Origin: Glycomyces algeriensis
GTDB taxonomy: Bacteria > Actinomycetota > Actinomycetes > Mycobacteriales > Micromonosporaceae
Reading direction: 5' to 3'
DNA: 41,002 bases
Assembly: GCF_027622855.1 (NCBI RefSeq)
Contig: NZ_JAPZVR010000021.1
Span: 30,744 to 71,745, forward strand
In this document: piece by piece, positions 1-8,265 of the stretch
How the letters are laid out: each line of letters opens with the position of its first letter
How positions within the stretch are numbered: the first letter of the stretch is position 1
Translations under genes and position numbers: made by a program
Notes under the pieces: model-generated
What the model saw: the letters and a program-made list of their open reading frames with translations, nothing else
Database searches by the model: none
Told to the model about the DNA's origin: nothing

Positions 1-83
1 CGGCCGCCCGCCCCCCCCCCCCCCCGCGCCGCCCCCCCCCCCGGGGGGCGGGGCGCCCCCCCCCCCCCCCCCCCCCCCCCCGC
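1..83. repeat. C/G homopolymer low-complexity end
   Basis: This stretch is almost entirely C with a short G-rich interruption and no coding signal. Runs this long and pure are unlike the rest of the window, which is high-GC but complex. A similar run occurs near 30.27 kb. I read it as a poor-quality contig end rather than biology. Confidence 0.75.
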
Positions 84-155
84 CGCTCGCTCGAGGTTCC
101 GCCGAAGCGAAACCGTCAGTGATTCCCAGCCGAGCGACAAGCTCGCCGTGGGGGA

Positions 156-818
156 CTAGACCCGGCGGCGCTCCGCATCAGCGCGCTCCTCGACACTGCG
201 CTCCGCTTCGGCGCGTTCGTACTCGGGGCGGTCGTCGTTCACGTGCTCCCGCTGGGTACCGGGCGTGTTCCGGTCGGTGTCGCGGACGGGCGCCTCGCGG
301 CGGGTGGCCGCGGCATCGCTGCGGCCGGGGCCGTCGTCCGCGTCGAGCAGGCGTCCGGCGTCCGTCGCGGTGGGGGCGTCGACCAGGAGGTCGTAGCTGT
401 CGGCGCGGAGCTCGCTCACCGAGGAGAAGTCCCTCCGGCCGCCGGTCAGCGCATGCGCGACCAACCCCATGACCGCGCCCGCGAGCGCACCGAACAGCAC
501 GCCGTAGAAGGCGAGCAGCAGCCCGGCGATGAGCGGGTCGATCCAGTTGAACATGCCGAAGAGCCACCCGAGCACCGCGCCCAGCACCGCGCCGGTGACC
601 GCGCCCTGGCCCGCGGCCCGCCAGATCGTCAAGCGGCCGGTGACCCGCTCGACGGAGCTGAGCCCGCGGCCCACGATCGCCGTGCGCTCCACCGGGAACC
701 CGGCATCGGAGAGGTGATCGACTGCGCGCTCGGCGGCGGCGTAATCGGCATACGAGCCCACCAGCACCTGACCGGCGCCCGCGAACCCCTCGGTGTTTCC
801 ATCCTTCGCTCGACTCAT
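156..818 (-). CDS. YflT-like (general stress protein 17M domain) membrane protein
   Basis: The predicted protein has 220 aa. Residues 15-62 resemble the N-terminal domain of the general stress protein 17M/YflT family, with a short alpha/beta segment that includes a GSYADYAAAERAVDHL-type helix. Two glycine/alanine-rich hydrophobic segments follow, at about 70-95 and 97-122. The C-terminal 55 residues are a hydrophilic Asp/Arg/Glu tail. The start at 818 is chosen because an AAGGAG ribosome site lies 8 nt upstream; the frame is open further upstream but without such a site. In this family the stress role is inferred and no enzymatic activity is known. The gene is monocistronic and divergent from egtA. 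The family assignment is fairly secure and the function is not. Confidence 0.75.
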   Translation of the reverse strand: MSRAKDGNTEGFAGAGQVLVGSYADYAAAERAVDHLSDAGFPVERTAIVGRGLSSVERVTGRLTIWRAAGQGAVTGAVLGAVLGWLFGMFNWIDPLIAGLLLAFYGVLFGALAGAVMGLVAHALTGGRRDFSSVSELRADSYDLLVDAPTATDAGRLLDADDGPGRSDAAATRREAPVRDTDRNTPGTQREHVNDDRPEYERAEAERSVEERADAERRRV

Positions 819-1050
819 TGCGCACTCCTTCGTCGCTTGTGGTCGCTGTATCCCTGGGCTTCCCCGACGCCGAACCGGGAAACCCCGCCGCAACGACGCA
901 CAAGCGGCAGGAGGCCCCCCGGCGGCCGGAACGGCGGCGAACGCGGCCCGGACTGCTTAACCCGCGCTGTTCTGGGCATCCTCCGGCCGCCAGGAAAGCC
1001 TGCGCCCGCGCGGGGCGCCCGGCATCCTGGGGATGAGGAGGTGCAGTGGC

Positions 1051-2259
1051 ATGGACACGTTTCTTTCCGCTGACGATGCGGCCGCTTTCATCGGGCGGTG
1101 GGGCTTCACCACCGGCCCCTCCCGCCGCGTCGGCGTCGAACTCGAATGGCTCGTCGACCCCCGCGGCGACCTGGAGACCGGCTGGGACCTGCCCAACGGC
1201 GGCACCGTCAGCCGCGAGGCCGGCGGCCAGGCCGAGATGAGCTCCGCACCCGCCGACGACCTCGCCGCGTGCATCGCCTCCGCCGAGACCGACCAGGCCG
1301 CGCTCGAAGCGGCCCTCGCCACGCGCGGCCAGACCGTCCGCGGCGGCGGCTTCGACGGCGTCCGCAACCCGGTCCGCCACCTCGACGAACCGCGCTACCG
1401 GGCCATGGAGGCCTACTACGACCGCAAGGGGCCCTGGGGCCGCATGGTCATGTGCGGCACCGCATCCGTGCAGATCAACCTCGACGCGGGCGACGACGAC
1501 GCCGAGCTGCGCCGCCGCTGGGACCTCGCGCACCGGCTCGGGCCGGTCCTGATCGCCGCGTTCGCGAACTCGCCCGAACTCGACGGGCGCCCCAGCGGCT
1601 GGAAGTCCACCCGCCAGGCCCTCTGGCACCAGCTGCCCGGATGGGGCGACCCGGTCTCCGAGGAAGGCGACCTGCGGCGCGACTTCGCGAAGTGGGTGCT
1701 CGACGCCGAGATGGTGTGCGCCCAATGCGAGCCGCCCCGCGAATGGGACGTCCCGCCCGGCATGACCCTGCGCGACTGGATCAGCAGCGGCCACGACGGC
1801 CGGCGCCCCACACGCGATGACGTCGAGTACCACATGAGCACGCTCTTCCCGCCCGTGCGGCCGCGCGGCTGGCTCGAGCTCCGCATGATCGACCAGCAGG
1901 ACGGCGACGGCTGGATCGTCCCCGCGATCGTCGCCACCACGCTCATCGACGACCCCCGCGCCGCCACCGCCGCGTACGAGGCGACCGCAGCGCTGTGCGA
2001 CGGCCGGCCGCAACCGCCGACATCGGTGTGGGAGCAGGCCGCGCGCAGCGGCCTCGCCGACCGGGGACTCCACGACGCGGCCCTCGCGTGCTTCGCGGCC
2101 TCGGCGGAGGCCCTCGAGCGCATGGCCGCCCCGCAGCGGCTGCGCTCGCGCCTCGCCGAATTCCGGAGCCGCTTCACCGACCCGGGCCGCTGCCCGGCCG
2201 ACGACCGGCTCGAAGCCCTCCGCGGGACCACGCCGCAACCCCAGGAGGCGACCCTGTAG
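1051..2259 (+). CDS. egtA: Ergothioneine biosynthesis glutamate-cysteine ligase EgtA
   Basis: The 402-aa product belongs to the GCS2 glutamate-cysteine ligase family. It carries the substrate/metal segment RVGVELEWLVDP at about 26-37 and MVMCGTASVQINLD at about 132-145. Length and motifs fit EgtA, which makes gamma-glutamylcysteine for ergothioneine synthesis in actinobacteria. The start at 1051 follows a GAGGAGG site; an ATG 18 nt upstream would overlap that site. In many relatives egtA heads an egtABCDE cluster, but here the next gene is an unrelated small ORF, so the remaining egt genes must lie elsewhere or be absent. A generic GCS2 carboxylate-amine ligase is the alternative reading. Confidence 0.85.
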   Translation: MDTFLSADDAAAFIGRWGFTTGPSRRVGVELEWLVDPRGDLETGWDLPNGGTVSREAGGQAEMSSAPADDLAACIASAETDQAALEAALATRGQTVRGGGFDGVRNPVRHLDEPRYRAMEAYYDRKGPWGRMVMCGTASVQINLDAGDDDAELRRRWDLAHRLGPVLIAAFANSPELDGRPSGWKSTRQALWHQLPGWGDPVSEEGDLRRDFAKWVLDAEMVCAQCEPPREWDVPPGMTLRDWISSGHDGRRPTRDDVEYHMSTLFPPVRPRGWLELRMIDQQDGDGWIVPAIVATTLIDDPRAATAAYEATAALCDGRPQPPTSVWEQAARSGLADRGLHDAALACFAASAEALERMAAPQRLRSRLAEFRSRFTDPGRCPADDRLEALRGTTPQPQEATL

Positions 2260-2421
2260 CGGCCGAGAAGCCACGGACAGGCCCGCCGCCTCGGGTCGGC
2301 CCTCACGCTCGGTGCACCGAGCGGACGGGGCGGCGGCATGCCGCACTTGTCGAGGCCGCCGCGACACCGCGGCGGCCTCGCTTCGTTCCAGTCACGAGAT
2401 CGCTTGCAGGCGAGCCCTACG

Positions 2422-2730
2422 ATGACGCCCATGTCAGTGAACGTGCATCTGTACCTCGACGTGAACGGCCTCGAATCCCCGGCGGAAGCCGACCGCCTCG
2501 GGACGGTCGTGAACCTCGTCCTGAAGGAACACGGCATCGACTCGTGGATGCGGGTGAGCGTCGTCCACGACCCGCCCTCCATCGCCGCCCGCAGCGAGCC
2601 CCACCCGATCATCGTCCGCGGCTTCGGCGAGTGGAGCAAGCAGTTCGAACGCGACGTCGAAACCGAGATCCACGCCCTCGCCCCCCAGGCCCGCATCGAC
2701 CTCGACTGGGGCTACCCGGACGAGGAGTGA
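2422..2730 (+). CDS. Small conserved-looking hypothetical protein
   Basis: The ORF encodes 102 aa (99 aa if the ATG at 2431 is used). It begins with a beta-strand-like segment (VNVHLYLDVNGL), is rich in acidic residues toward the C terminus, and ends with DLDWGYPDEE. There is no signal peptide, membrane segment or recognisable domain. Codon use matches the neighbouring genes, which supports real coding. The ribosome site is weak (AGGCGAG 7 nt before 2422), so the exact start is uncertain. A strong hairpin follows the stop. It could be read with egtA across a 160-nt gap, but nothing links the functions. Confidence 0.6.
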   Translation: MTPMSVNVHLYLDVNGLESPAEADRLGTVVNLVLKEHGIDSWMRVSVVHDPPSIAARSEPHPIIVRGFGEWSKQFERDVETEIHALAPQARIDLDWGYPDEE

Positions 2731-2756
2731 CCCCCGCCCCGACGCACCGTACGAAC

Positions 2757-2780
2757 GGCCCGGACCTGAGGGTCCGGGCC
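2757..2780 (+). terminator. Hairpin terminator after small hypothetical gene
   Basis: The arms GGCCCGGACC and GGTCCGGGCC form a perfect 10-bp stem with a TGAG loop, 26 nt after the stop codon. No T-tract follows, which is common in high-GC actinobacteria. Confidence 0.6.
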
Positions 2781-2842
2781 TCGCCTCACCCAGACTCCGG
2801 GTCTTCCGCCAGAAATCCAACGGCTTCATCCGTCCCATCACT

Positions 2843-2857
2843 GGAATAGATCATTCC
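2843..2857. promoter_or_regulatory. AT-rich inverted repeat upstream of epoxide hydrolase
   Basis: GGAAT and ATTCC flank a 5-nt centre in an unusually AT-rich stretch. A TATGCT hexamer just downstream (2865-2870) could be a -10 box. It lies about 65 nt before the epoxide hydrolase start, a reasonable operator position, but no regulator for it is visible in the window. Confidence 0.3.
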
Positions 2858-2920
2858 GTTCTGATATGCTTATGTGAGTTCAGGAGCACCGGCTCCCGAA
2901 CCAGCGAGAGGATGACGGCG

Positions 2921-4030
2921 ATGGCCCAGCACGAGACGATCCAGCCCTTCACGATCGAGATCCCGCAGTCCGAGCTCGACTACCTCCACAACCGCCTCTC
3001 GCGAGCCCGCCGCGCCCAGGAGATCCCCGGCGCCGGCGATGAGTACGGCGTGAGCGGCACCCGCGTCGACAAGCTGACCGACTACTGGCTCCAGCGGTAC
3101 GACTGGCGCGAGACCGAATCCCGACTCAACGGATACCCGCAGTTCGTCACCGAGATCGACGGCCAGCGCCTGCACTTCCTCCACATCGAGTCACCCGATC
3201 CCGCCGCGGTGCCGCTGCTGCTGATCCACGGCTGGCCCGGAACGATCATGGAGTTCGTCGACCTGATCGAGCCGCTCACCCGGCCGGGCGAAGGCCGCCC
3301 CGCGTTCCACCTGGTCATCCCCTCACTGCCGGGGTTCGGCTTCTCCGGCCCGACCACGGAGGCCGGCTGGGGCGCCGCCCGCACGGCGAAGGCGTTCGCG
3401 ACGCTCATGGCGCGCCTCGGCTACGAGCGGTACGGCGCACACGGCAACGACGCCGGCGCCTTCATCGCCCCGGAACTGGGCAGGATCGACGGCGAGCACG
3501 TCATCGGCGTCCATGTCGACCAGATCTTCTCGTTCCCCTCGGGCGACCCGTCCGAGATGGAGGGCATGACCGAGGAGGAGATGGGTGCACTGCAGGTGCT
3601 GCAGTGGTTCTACGAGAACAAGAGCTCCTACGACCAGCTGCAATCCCAGCAGCCGCAGACGCTCGCCCACGCCCTGGCCGACTCGCCCCGAGGCCTCCTC
3701 GCCTGGATGGACCAGCTGCTGGGGGACGAGCTCGACGACCGGTTCGTCATCGACAACGTCATCATCCACTGGCTCAACGACACCATCGCCTCCTCGATGC
3801 GCTTCTACTTCGAGAACAAGCACCACCCGATCGACACCACGCCGGCCGACTTCCCGATCGCCAACTCCAGCTTCGCCGGCGACTTCCAATCCATCCGCCG
3901 CTTCGCCCAACGCGACTACACCAACATCACGCAATGGCGCACCCACGACGCCGGCGGCCACTACGCCGCCCACCAAGTCCCGGAGGTCCTAGCCGGCGAC
4001 CTCCGCGACTTCTTCACCACACTGGGCTGA
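2921..4030 (+). CDS. Epoxide hydrolase (alpha/beta hydrolase, EHN family)
   Basis: The 369-aa product has an N-terminal epoxide-hydrolase domain (FTIEIPQSELDYLHNRLSRA near the start) and an alpha/beta-hydrolase core. HGWPG at about 103-107 forms the oxyanion region. The nucleophile is probably Asp177 in AHGNDAGAF, and the catalytic histidine probably lies in GGHYAAHQVPE near the C terminus. This matches the microsomal-type bacterial epoxide hydrolases that convert epoxides to diols, often in detoxification or secondary metabolism. The start at 2921 is preferred because GAGAGG lies 9 nt upstream, while the ATG at 2912 directly abuts that site. The gene is monocistronic and its substrate is unknown. 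Confidence 0.85.
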   Translation: MAQHETIQPFTIEIPQSELDYLHNRLSRARRAQEIPGAGDEYGVSGTRVDKLTDYWLQRYDWRETESRLNGYPQFVTEIDGQRLHFLHIESPDPAAVPLLLIHGWPGTIMEFVDLIEPLTRPGEGRPAFHLVIPSLPGFGFSGPTTEAGWGAARTAKAFATLMARLGYERYGAHGNDAGAFIAPELGRIDGEHVIGVHVDQIFSFPSGDPSEMEGMTEEEMGALQVLQWFYENKSSYDQLQSQQPQTLAHALADSPRGLLAWMDQLLGDELDDRFVIDNVIIHWLNDTIASSMRFYFENKHHPIDTTPADFPIANSSFAGDFQSIRRFAQRDYTNITQWRTHDAGGHYAAHQVPEVLAGDLRDFFTTLG

Positions 4031-4267
4031 TCGCGAATCCGTGCGATCGTGCCCTGATCAGGCGGGCCCTCAGTGACCCACATGCCGTGCCCGAGGGTCC
4101 TTGATGTTCCGCTGTCGCTTCTGACGCTTGGCAACCACTGCGGAGGTCGGCGCCTGTAGTTGGGTCGCTTGGGACGGCGTCCGCGCGGCTTCCGCGGTTG
4201 CGCCGACGGTGTCGCCGGGGCCCAGGTCCACATGGTGCATGCACCCGTGGACAACTCGCAAGGACAT

Positions 4268-4291
4268 GGGCCGGAGTGGCAGCTCCGGCCC
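4268..4291 (-). terminator. Terminator of the secreted four-Cys protein gene
   Basis: GGGCCGGAG and CTCCGGCCC form a 9-bp stem with a 6-nt loop about 20 nt past the stop of the leftward gene. The rest of the convergent gap (4031-4267) holds a weak hairpin just after the epoxide hydrolase stop and no convincing gene; its short open frames lack ribosome sites and good codon bias. Confidence 0.5.
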
Positions 4292-4312
4292 ACTATCGCG
4301 TGACGTGCTTGC

Positions 4313-4765
4313 CTACCGGGTCCCGTCGAGCGTTCCCGCGGCGTCCAGGCCACCGTTGTAGAGCGTCTCCACCGACGAGATGTCGACGCGCTTGCCCCTG
4401 GGGCAGTAGCCGCGAATGGTCCGGCCGTCGGCCCTGTACCAGTAGCTGTAGCGGAAGTACGACTCGCTGGTGCAGCTGTACTTGACTCTGAACGCCCACA
4501 GGTTGATGTCGTCGGAGCCGGGCTCGTCGCAGCTCGCCCAGGCGTACATCTGTGAGGTGGGGTTGTCCCCGTTCCAGCCGGTGCCCGTTTCGCAGGGGAT
4601 GCCCAGGATCCCAGCGTCCTCGGCGGATGTGACCGCGGCGTCGTCGACGGGCTGGGACGATGCCGCCGTGGCGGTGCCGAAGACGGCGAATCCCGTGAGC
4701 GCGAGTGTGAGCGCGGCAATGGTCGCCGAGGCGGTCCGTATGCGGCCCTTCAGGGTTTGGGACAT
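4313..4765 (-). CDS. Small secreted protein with four cysteines
   Basis: The product has 150 aa. A clear Sec signal peptide occupies roughly residues 1-36: a basic start (MSQTLKGRIR), a hydrophobic core and an Ala-rich cleavage region (TATAAS). The mature part of about 115 aa has four cysteines (IPCETG, WASCDE, KYSCTS, RGYCPR), enough for two disulfides, and many aromatic residues (YFRYSYWYRADG). I do not recognise a family. The start at 4765 has AAGGAG about 11 nt upstream. The gene is monocistronic, with a terminator downstream and a 330-nt divergent gap upstream. A small secreted inhibitor-like or binding protein is plausible, but this is only inference. Confidence 0.65.
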   Translation of the reverse strand: MSQTLKGRIRTASATIAALTLALTGFAVFGTATAASSQPVDDAAVTSAEDAGILGIPCETGTGWNGDNPTSQMYAWASCDEPGSDDINLWAFRVKYSCTSESYFRYSYWYRADGRTIRGYCPRGKRVDISSVETLYNGGLDAAGTLDGTR

Positions 4766-5097
4766 TGGGATATCACTCCTTTTGCCGCGAACCGCCGTGA
4801 GCTGCACCGCCGGATTCGCGCTGGGGTCGTGGATGCCGTCGCGCATCCCCTCCAGGACAGTCTTCTCGCGGGCGACCCGTGTCACCAGGCGGAATCCCGG
4901 CGGGCGACCGGCGGGAATCCGGCGAGACCCGCTGCGAGGGCGACGAGCAGGGCGAACACAGTCGGCCCGAACGCAACCGGACCGGTAGATCGCGCACGAT
5001 CGGCCTTGCCCAGGACCCGCCCCACGCACAAACCAGATGCGCGGCGAGACCTGGGCATGTCAGAGTCGGACCGCTCCCTCACTGAATGGAACCTGCG
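4766..5097. other. Divergent intergenic region without a recognisable gene
   Basis: This 332-nt gap lies between two divergently transcribed genes and should hold both promoters. Open frames across it lack ribosome sites and have poor codon bias. I see no strong hairpin, repeat or RNA motif. Confidence 0.5.
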
Positions 5098-5460
5098 ATG
5101 ACCGACCTGAAGACGTTGACCCTGTGGCGCCCATGCGGTCCGGCCGAGCTTGCGCTGGTCCGCGAGTCCGGGTGGGCCGCTTGGCCTCCTCGCCTGCCCG
5201 ATCAGCCGATCTTCTACCCCGTTCTCAACGAGGACTACGCGGTGAAGATCGCCCGAGACTGGAATGCGCCCCGAGACGGCGTCGGGTACGTGACCCGCTT
5301 CGAAGTCGACGGCGCCTTCGTCGAACGCTACCCGGTCCAGCAAGTCGGTGGCAGCACGATCCTCGAACTCTGGGTGCCCGCCGAAGACCTCGGCGACTTC
5401 AACCGCCACATCAACGGTCCCATCGAAGTCGTGGGGGAGTACCGTGCCGAAACTCCGTAA
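5098..5460 (+). CDS. ADP-ribosylation/crystallin J1-like small protein
   Basis: The 120-aa product matches my memory of short proteins annotated as ADP-ribosylation/crystallin J1. It shows LWRPCGPAELALVRESGW at the N terminus, then PRLPDQPIFYPVLNEDYA, then VTRFEVDGAF and a final WVPAEDLGDFNRHINGPIEV. The function of this short family is not established, and the historical name does not prove ADP-ribosyl chemistry. The start at 5098 is the second ATG; one at 5086 is also possible, and neither has a strong ribosome site. The gene stands alone upstream of tRNA-Trp, which is on the other strand. Confidence 0.65.
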   Translation: MTDLKTLTLWRPCGPAELALVRESGWAAWPPRLPDQPIFYPVLNEDYAVKIARDWNAPRDGVGYVTRFEVDGAFVERYPVQQVGGSTILELWVPAEDLGDFNRHINGPIEVVGEYRAETP

Positions 5461-5599
5461 GACCAAGGGACGGGCAGCAGCTCAGTAGGAACCGTCTGCC
5501 GTTCAGCAGTTCATCGCCGGTGACTGGGACCGAATCCAGAAAGCGCCCTTGTTCGACGTCCGATCGCCGCCGATCTGGTGAGCCCGGAAAAACGAAGAA

Positions 5600-5627
5600 G
5601 CGGCCCGGATCCTTCGATCCGGGCCGC
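5600..5627 (-). terminator. Terminator of tRNA-Trp
   Basis: GCGGCCCGGATC and GATCCGGGCCGC form a perfect 12-bp stem with a 4-nt loop. On the leftward strand it is followed by a T-rich tail (TCTTCGTTTTT). It lies 15 nt beyond the tRNA 3' end. Confidence 0.85.
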
Positions 5628-5641
5628 TCAAAATGCATCTG

Positions 5642-5714
5642 CAGGAGTGACAGGACTCGAACCTGCAACCCTCGGTTTTGGAGACCGATGCGCTACCAAT
5701 TGCGCCACACTCCT
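5642..5714 (-). tRNA. tRNA-Trp (anticodon CCA)
   Basis: The leftward strand folds as a cloverleaf. The acceptor arms are AGGAGTG and CACTCCT, the D arm is GCGC-AATTGGTA-GCGC, the anticodon loop is CTCCAAA with anticodon CCA, and the T arm is GCAGG-TTCGAGT-CCTGT. The discriminator base is G, as expected for tRNA-Trp. The 3' CCA is not encoded. In many actinobacteria tRNA-Trp precedes secE-nusG, but here it is followed by a terminator and the met operon. Confidence 0.95.
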
Positions 5715-5839
5715 TCACCCGTCCGGTTGCCCGGCCTGGCCGCAACTATCTTACGTGTCGCCTCCGGGCCGGTGCAACCGGGTTGGACCGGGTGTAACGA
5801 GTCTCGGCGATGGCTTGCCGAGGCGTGGATCCGCGCTGG

Positions 5840-6673
5840 TTAGGAGGCCGGGATGACGGAGCCGTCGGTCCAGGTCTCGAGGATGTACTGCTTCACCTCG
5901 TCGGACTGCAGGAGCTCGCCGAGCTTCTTGATGTCCTCGTTCTCAGCATTCGCGGACGTGGTGACCAGGTAGTTCGCGTACGGGTTGTTCTCGGCGGACT
6001 CGCTCGCGATGGCGTCCTCGGCCGGGCTCAGCTCGGCTTCGAGGGCGTAGTTGCCGTTGATGACGGCGGCGTCGACGTCCTCGAGGGTGCGGGGGAGCTG
6101 AGCGGCCTCGACGGCCACGAACTCCAGGTTGCGCGGGTTGTCGGCGATGTCGTCCTCGGTGGCGGTGGTGACTTCCACCCCGTCGGCGAGCGTGATCAGG
6201 CCGGCGTCCTGCAGCAGCGCCAGCGCGCGGCCGCCGTTGGACGGGTCGGCCGGGATCGCGATCTGGGCGCCGTCGGCGATGTCCTCGATCGAGGCGGCGG
6301 TGTTGGCGTACAGGGCCAGCGGCTCGATGTGGACCGGGGCGATCTCGACCAGGTCGGTGCCGTTCTTCGCGTTGTCCTCCTCCAGGTAAGGCAGGTGCTG
6401 GAAGAAGTTCGCATCGGTCGAGCCGTCGGCGGTCGACGGGTTGATCTGGAGGTAGTCGCTGAACTCCTCGATCTCGATCGTCAGCCCCGCCTCATCGGCC
6501 AGCTCGTCCTGCACGAACTGCAGGATCTGGGCGTGAGGGACGGAGGTCGCCGCGACGATGATCGTGCCGTTGGTCTCGGTGGCCTCCGAGCCGGCGTCAT
6601 CGCCGCAGGCGGCCAAGGTCAAAGCGGCTGCGGTCGCTACGGACGCGCCCACGAGGGTACGACGATTGAACAT
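5840..6673 (-). CDS. metQ: Methionine ABC transporter substrate-binding lipoprotein MetQ
   Basis: The 277-aa product starts with a lipoprotein signal (MFNRRTLVGASVATAAALTL) and a lipobox LAAC with the modified Cys at 23. The mature part has NlpA/MetQ features: IIVAATSVPHAQILQFV, FSDYLQINPSTADGSTDANFFQHLPYL and VHIEPLALY. It would capture D/L-methionine or related sulfur compounds outside the membrane and deliver them to MetNI. AGGAG lies 7 nt before the ATG. It is the last gene of metN-metI-metQ, 33 nt after metI. A weak hairpin (5803-5822) follows the stop. Confidence 0.9.
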   Translation of the reverse strand: MFNRRTLVGASVATAAALTLAACGDDAGSEATETNGTIIVAATSVPHAQILQFVQDELADEAGLTIEIEEFSDYLQINPSTADGSTDANFFQHLPYLEEDNAKNGTDLVEIAPVHIEPLALYANTAASIEDIADGAQIAIPADPSNGGRALALLQDAGLITLADGVEVTTATEDDIADNPRNLEFVAVEAAQLPRTLEDVDAAVINGNYALEAELSPAEDAIASESAENNPYANYLVTTSANAENEDIKKLGELLQSDEVKQYILETWTDGSVIPAS

Positions 6674-6706
6674 GGTGTGGCTCCTAAGGAAGGTAGGGAA
6701 ATAACT

Positions 6707-7360
6707 TCAGCGGCGGTCGAGGGTGCGGGCGCACCGGTCGCCGAGGATCTGGAAGAGCTGCACGAGCACGACGAGGATGACCAGCGGCCAGATCATGTAC
6801 TCGGTCTCGAAACGCTGGTAGCCGTAGCGGTAGGCGAGGTCGCCGAGGCCGCCGCCGCCCACGATGCCCGCCATCGCGGAGTACGAGACGATCGCGACGA
6901 GCGTCACGGTGAAACCGCGGATCAGGCCCGGCGTGGCCTCGGGGAGCACGACGCGCCACACGAGCGCGGGAGTCCCCGCGCCCATCGAGCGGGCCGCCTC
7001 GATGAGACCCGGCTGGACTTCGAGGAGCGCGCCCTCGACGAGGCGCGCGAAGAACGGGATGGACGCCACGGCGAGCGGCACGATCGCCGCCTCCGTGCCG
7101 ATGCTCGTCCCCGTGATGAGCCGGGTGAGCGGCACGACCGCGACCATGAGCAGCACGAACGGGGCGCTCCGGCCGATGTTCACGATCAGGCCGAGCGGCG
7201 CGTTCACCACCGCGATCGGCTTCGGGCCGGGCTTGGACGTGATGTACAGGATCGTGCCGAGCAGCAGCCCGCCCAGCATCGTCCACACGCCGGCGACCGC
7301 CACGATGTGCAGGGTCTCCCAGAACGCCTCGGTCAGCAGTTCGACGAGTCGGTCCGTCAT
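6707..7360 (-). CDS. metI: Methionine ABC transporter permease MetI
   Basis: The 217-aa protein has about five membrane segments. The EAA cytoplasmic loop that couples to the ATPase reads [22 protein letters not shown] at about 125-146, and the C-terminal half keeps the MetI-type [24 protein letters not shown]. Size is normal for MetI. The ATG at 7360 overlaps the metN stop by 4 nt and is served by GAGGAGG inside the metN end, so the two are translationally coupled. Confidence 0.92.
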   Translation of the reverse strand: MTDRLVELLTEAFWETLHIVAVAGVWTMLGGLLLGTILYITSKPGPKPIAVVNAPLGLIVNIGRSAPFVLLMVAVVPLTRLITGTSIGTEAAIVPLAVASIPFFARLVEGALLEVQPGLIEAARSMGAGTPALVWRVVLPEATPGLIRGFTVTLVAIVSYSAMAGIVGGGGLGDLAYRYGYQRFETEYMIWPLVILVVLVQLFQILGDRCARTLDRR

Positions 7361-8124
7361 CGGGCCACCTCCTCGCCGAGCAGGCGGGCCGCGAGGCGGC
7401 GGGCCTGACCCCCGAGGCGGGAGTCCGGGTCCGCGAGGAGTTCGGGAACGGCGCCGATCTCGACGAACCGGCCCGCTTCCATCACCGCGGCGCGGTGGCA
7501 GATGCGGGTGATCACTTCGAGTTCGTGCGTGATGAGCAGGATCGTCAGCCCCAGCTCGCGGTTGAGCCGCGAGAGGAGGTCGAGGATCTCGTCGGTCGTG
7601 TCGGTGTCGAGCGCGCTCGTGGCCTCATCGGAGAGCAGCACGGCCGGCGCCGTCGACAGTGCGCGGGCGATCGCCAGGCGCTGGCGCTGGCCGCCGGAGA
7701 GCTGCCCGGGGTAGGCCTTGGCCTTGTCGGAGAGGCCCACGAGGTCGAGGAGTTCGAGGGCGCGTTCGCGCCGCTCGGCGCGCGGCACGCCCCGGAACCG
7801 CAGCGGAAGGGCCACATTGGATGCCGCGTTGCGGTTCGACAGGAGGTTGAAGTGCTGGAAGATCATCGCGGTCTTGGACCGGGACGCCCGCAGCTCGCGA
7901 CCGCGCAGGCCGGTGAGTTCGACGCCGTCGACCTCGACCGTGCCCGCGTCGGGCCTGGTGAGGAGGTTGACGGTGCGCAGGAGCGTCGACTTGCCCGCGC
8001 CGGAGCGGCCGAGGATGCCGAAGATCTCGCCGGGGGCGACGTCGAGGTCGACGCCGTCAAGGGCGGCCAGGTCGCCGAAGCGCTTGGTCACGCCGGACAG
8101 GCGGATACCGGGTCTTGGTTCCAT
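7357..8124 (-). CDS. metN: Methionine ABC transporter ATP-binding protein MetN, lacking the NIL domain
   Basis: The 255-aa ATPase has Walker A GRSGAGKS at 39-46, Q-loop IFQ near 88-90, signature LSGGQ at 142-146, Walker [14 protein letters not shown] at 161-173 and switch His200. Context with metI and metQ supports the methionine family. Canonical MetN is about 340 aa and ends in a NIL domain that binds methionine and inhibits transport; this protein ends near 255, so that domain is absent. No purine-rich ribosome site precedes the ATG; the upstream sequence is pyrimidine-rich (CTTCCTTCCTC). That fits coupling to the upstream leader ORF. Confidence 0.88.
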   Translation of the reverse strand: MEPRPGIRLSGVTKRFGDLAALDGVDLDVAPGEIFGILGRSGAGKSTLLRTVNLLTRPDAGTVEVDGVELTGLRGRELRASRSKTAMIFQHFNLLSNRNAASNVALPLRFRGVPRAERRERALELLDLVGLSDKAKAYPGQLSGGQRQRLAIARALSTAPAVLLSDEATSALDTDTTDEILDLLSRLNRELGLTILLITHELEVITRICHRAAVMEAGRFVEIGAVPELLADPDSRLGGQARRLAARLLGEEVAR

Positions 8125-8185
8125 GAGGAAGGAAGGTCGCTTTCGCTGGGGAGATCGCCGCTTCGGGGCGCGGCGGTGCAGGAGC

Positions 8186-8242
8186 CCTCAGCAGGCGCAC
8201 ATTCGGCAGCACGACGCGGCGGCGCGGTGGGCGTCGCTGAGG
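8186..8242 (-). promoter_or_regulatory. Stem enclosing the Cys codons of the metN leader ORF
   Basis: CCTCAGC and GCTGAGG (8186-8192 and 8236-8242) are 7-bp inverted repeats that would pair in the transcript. They enclose the cysteine codons, and one arm overlaps the leader ORF stop. A second hairpin (CGCCGC/GCGGCG) lies between the leader stop and metN. A ribosome paused on the Cys codons would keep the first stem open, the usual logic of leader-peptide control. The mechanism is inferred. Confidence 0.45.
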
Positions 8243-8265
8243 CGTTCGAGGTGCTCCGAGTTCAT
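8188..8265 (-). CDS. Candidate Cys-rich leader peptide upstream of metNIQ
   Basis: This 25-codon ORF starts with ATG at 8265. An in-frame TAG just two codons upstream fixes the start. It stops 63 nt before metN. The peptide has a polar N-terminal part with an HRAAAS segment and ends in SCCRMCAC, so four of its last seven residues are cysteine and one is methionine. Short upstream ORFs with terminal cysteine runs are known cysteine-sensing leaders in mycobacteria, and similar leader peptides precede sulfur genes in streptomycetes. Position before a sulfur-amino-acid importer makes a regulatory role likely. The ribosome site is poor. Confidence 0.7.
   Translation of the reverse strand: MNSEHLERLSDAHRAAASCCRMCAC

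Noticed and set aside
178..2367. Long leftward open frame of 729 codons
   Set aside because: It is antisense to egtA over most of its length, has no ribosome site and no recognisable domain; it is a high-GC shadow.
4031..4312. Short leftward ORFs (for example 4070-4267)
   Set aside because: No ribosome site, poor codon bias and no domain; the gap is better read as intergenic with a terminator.
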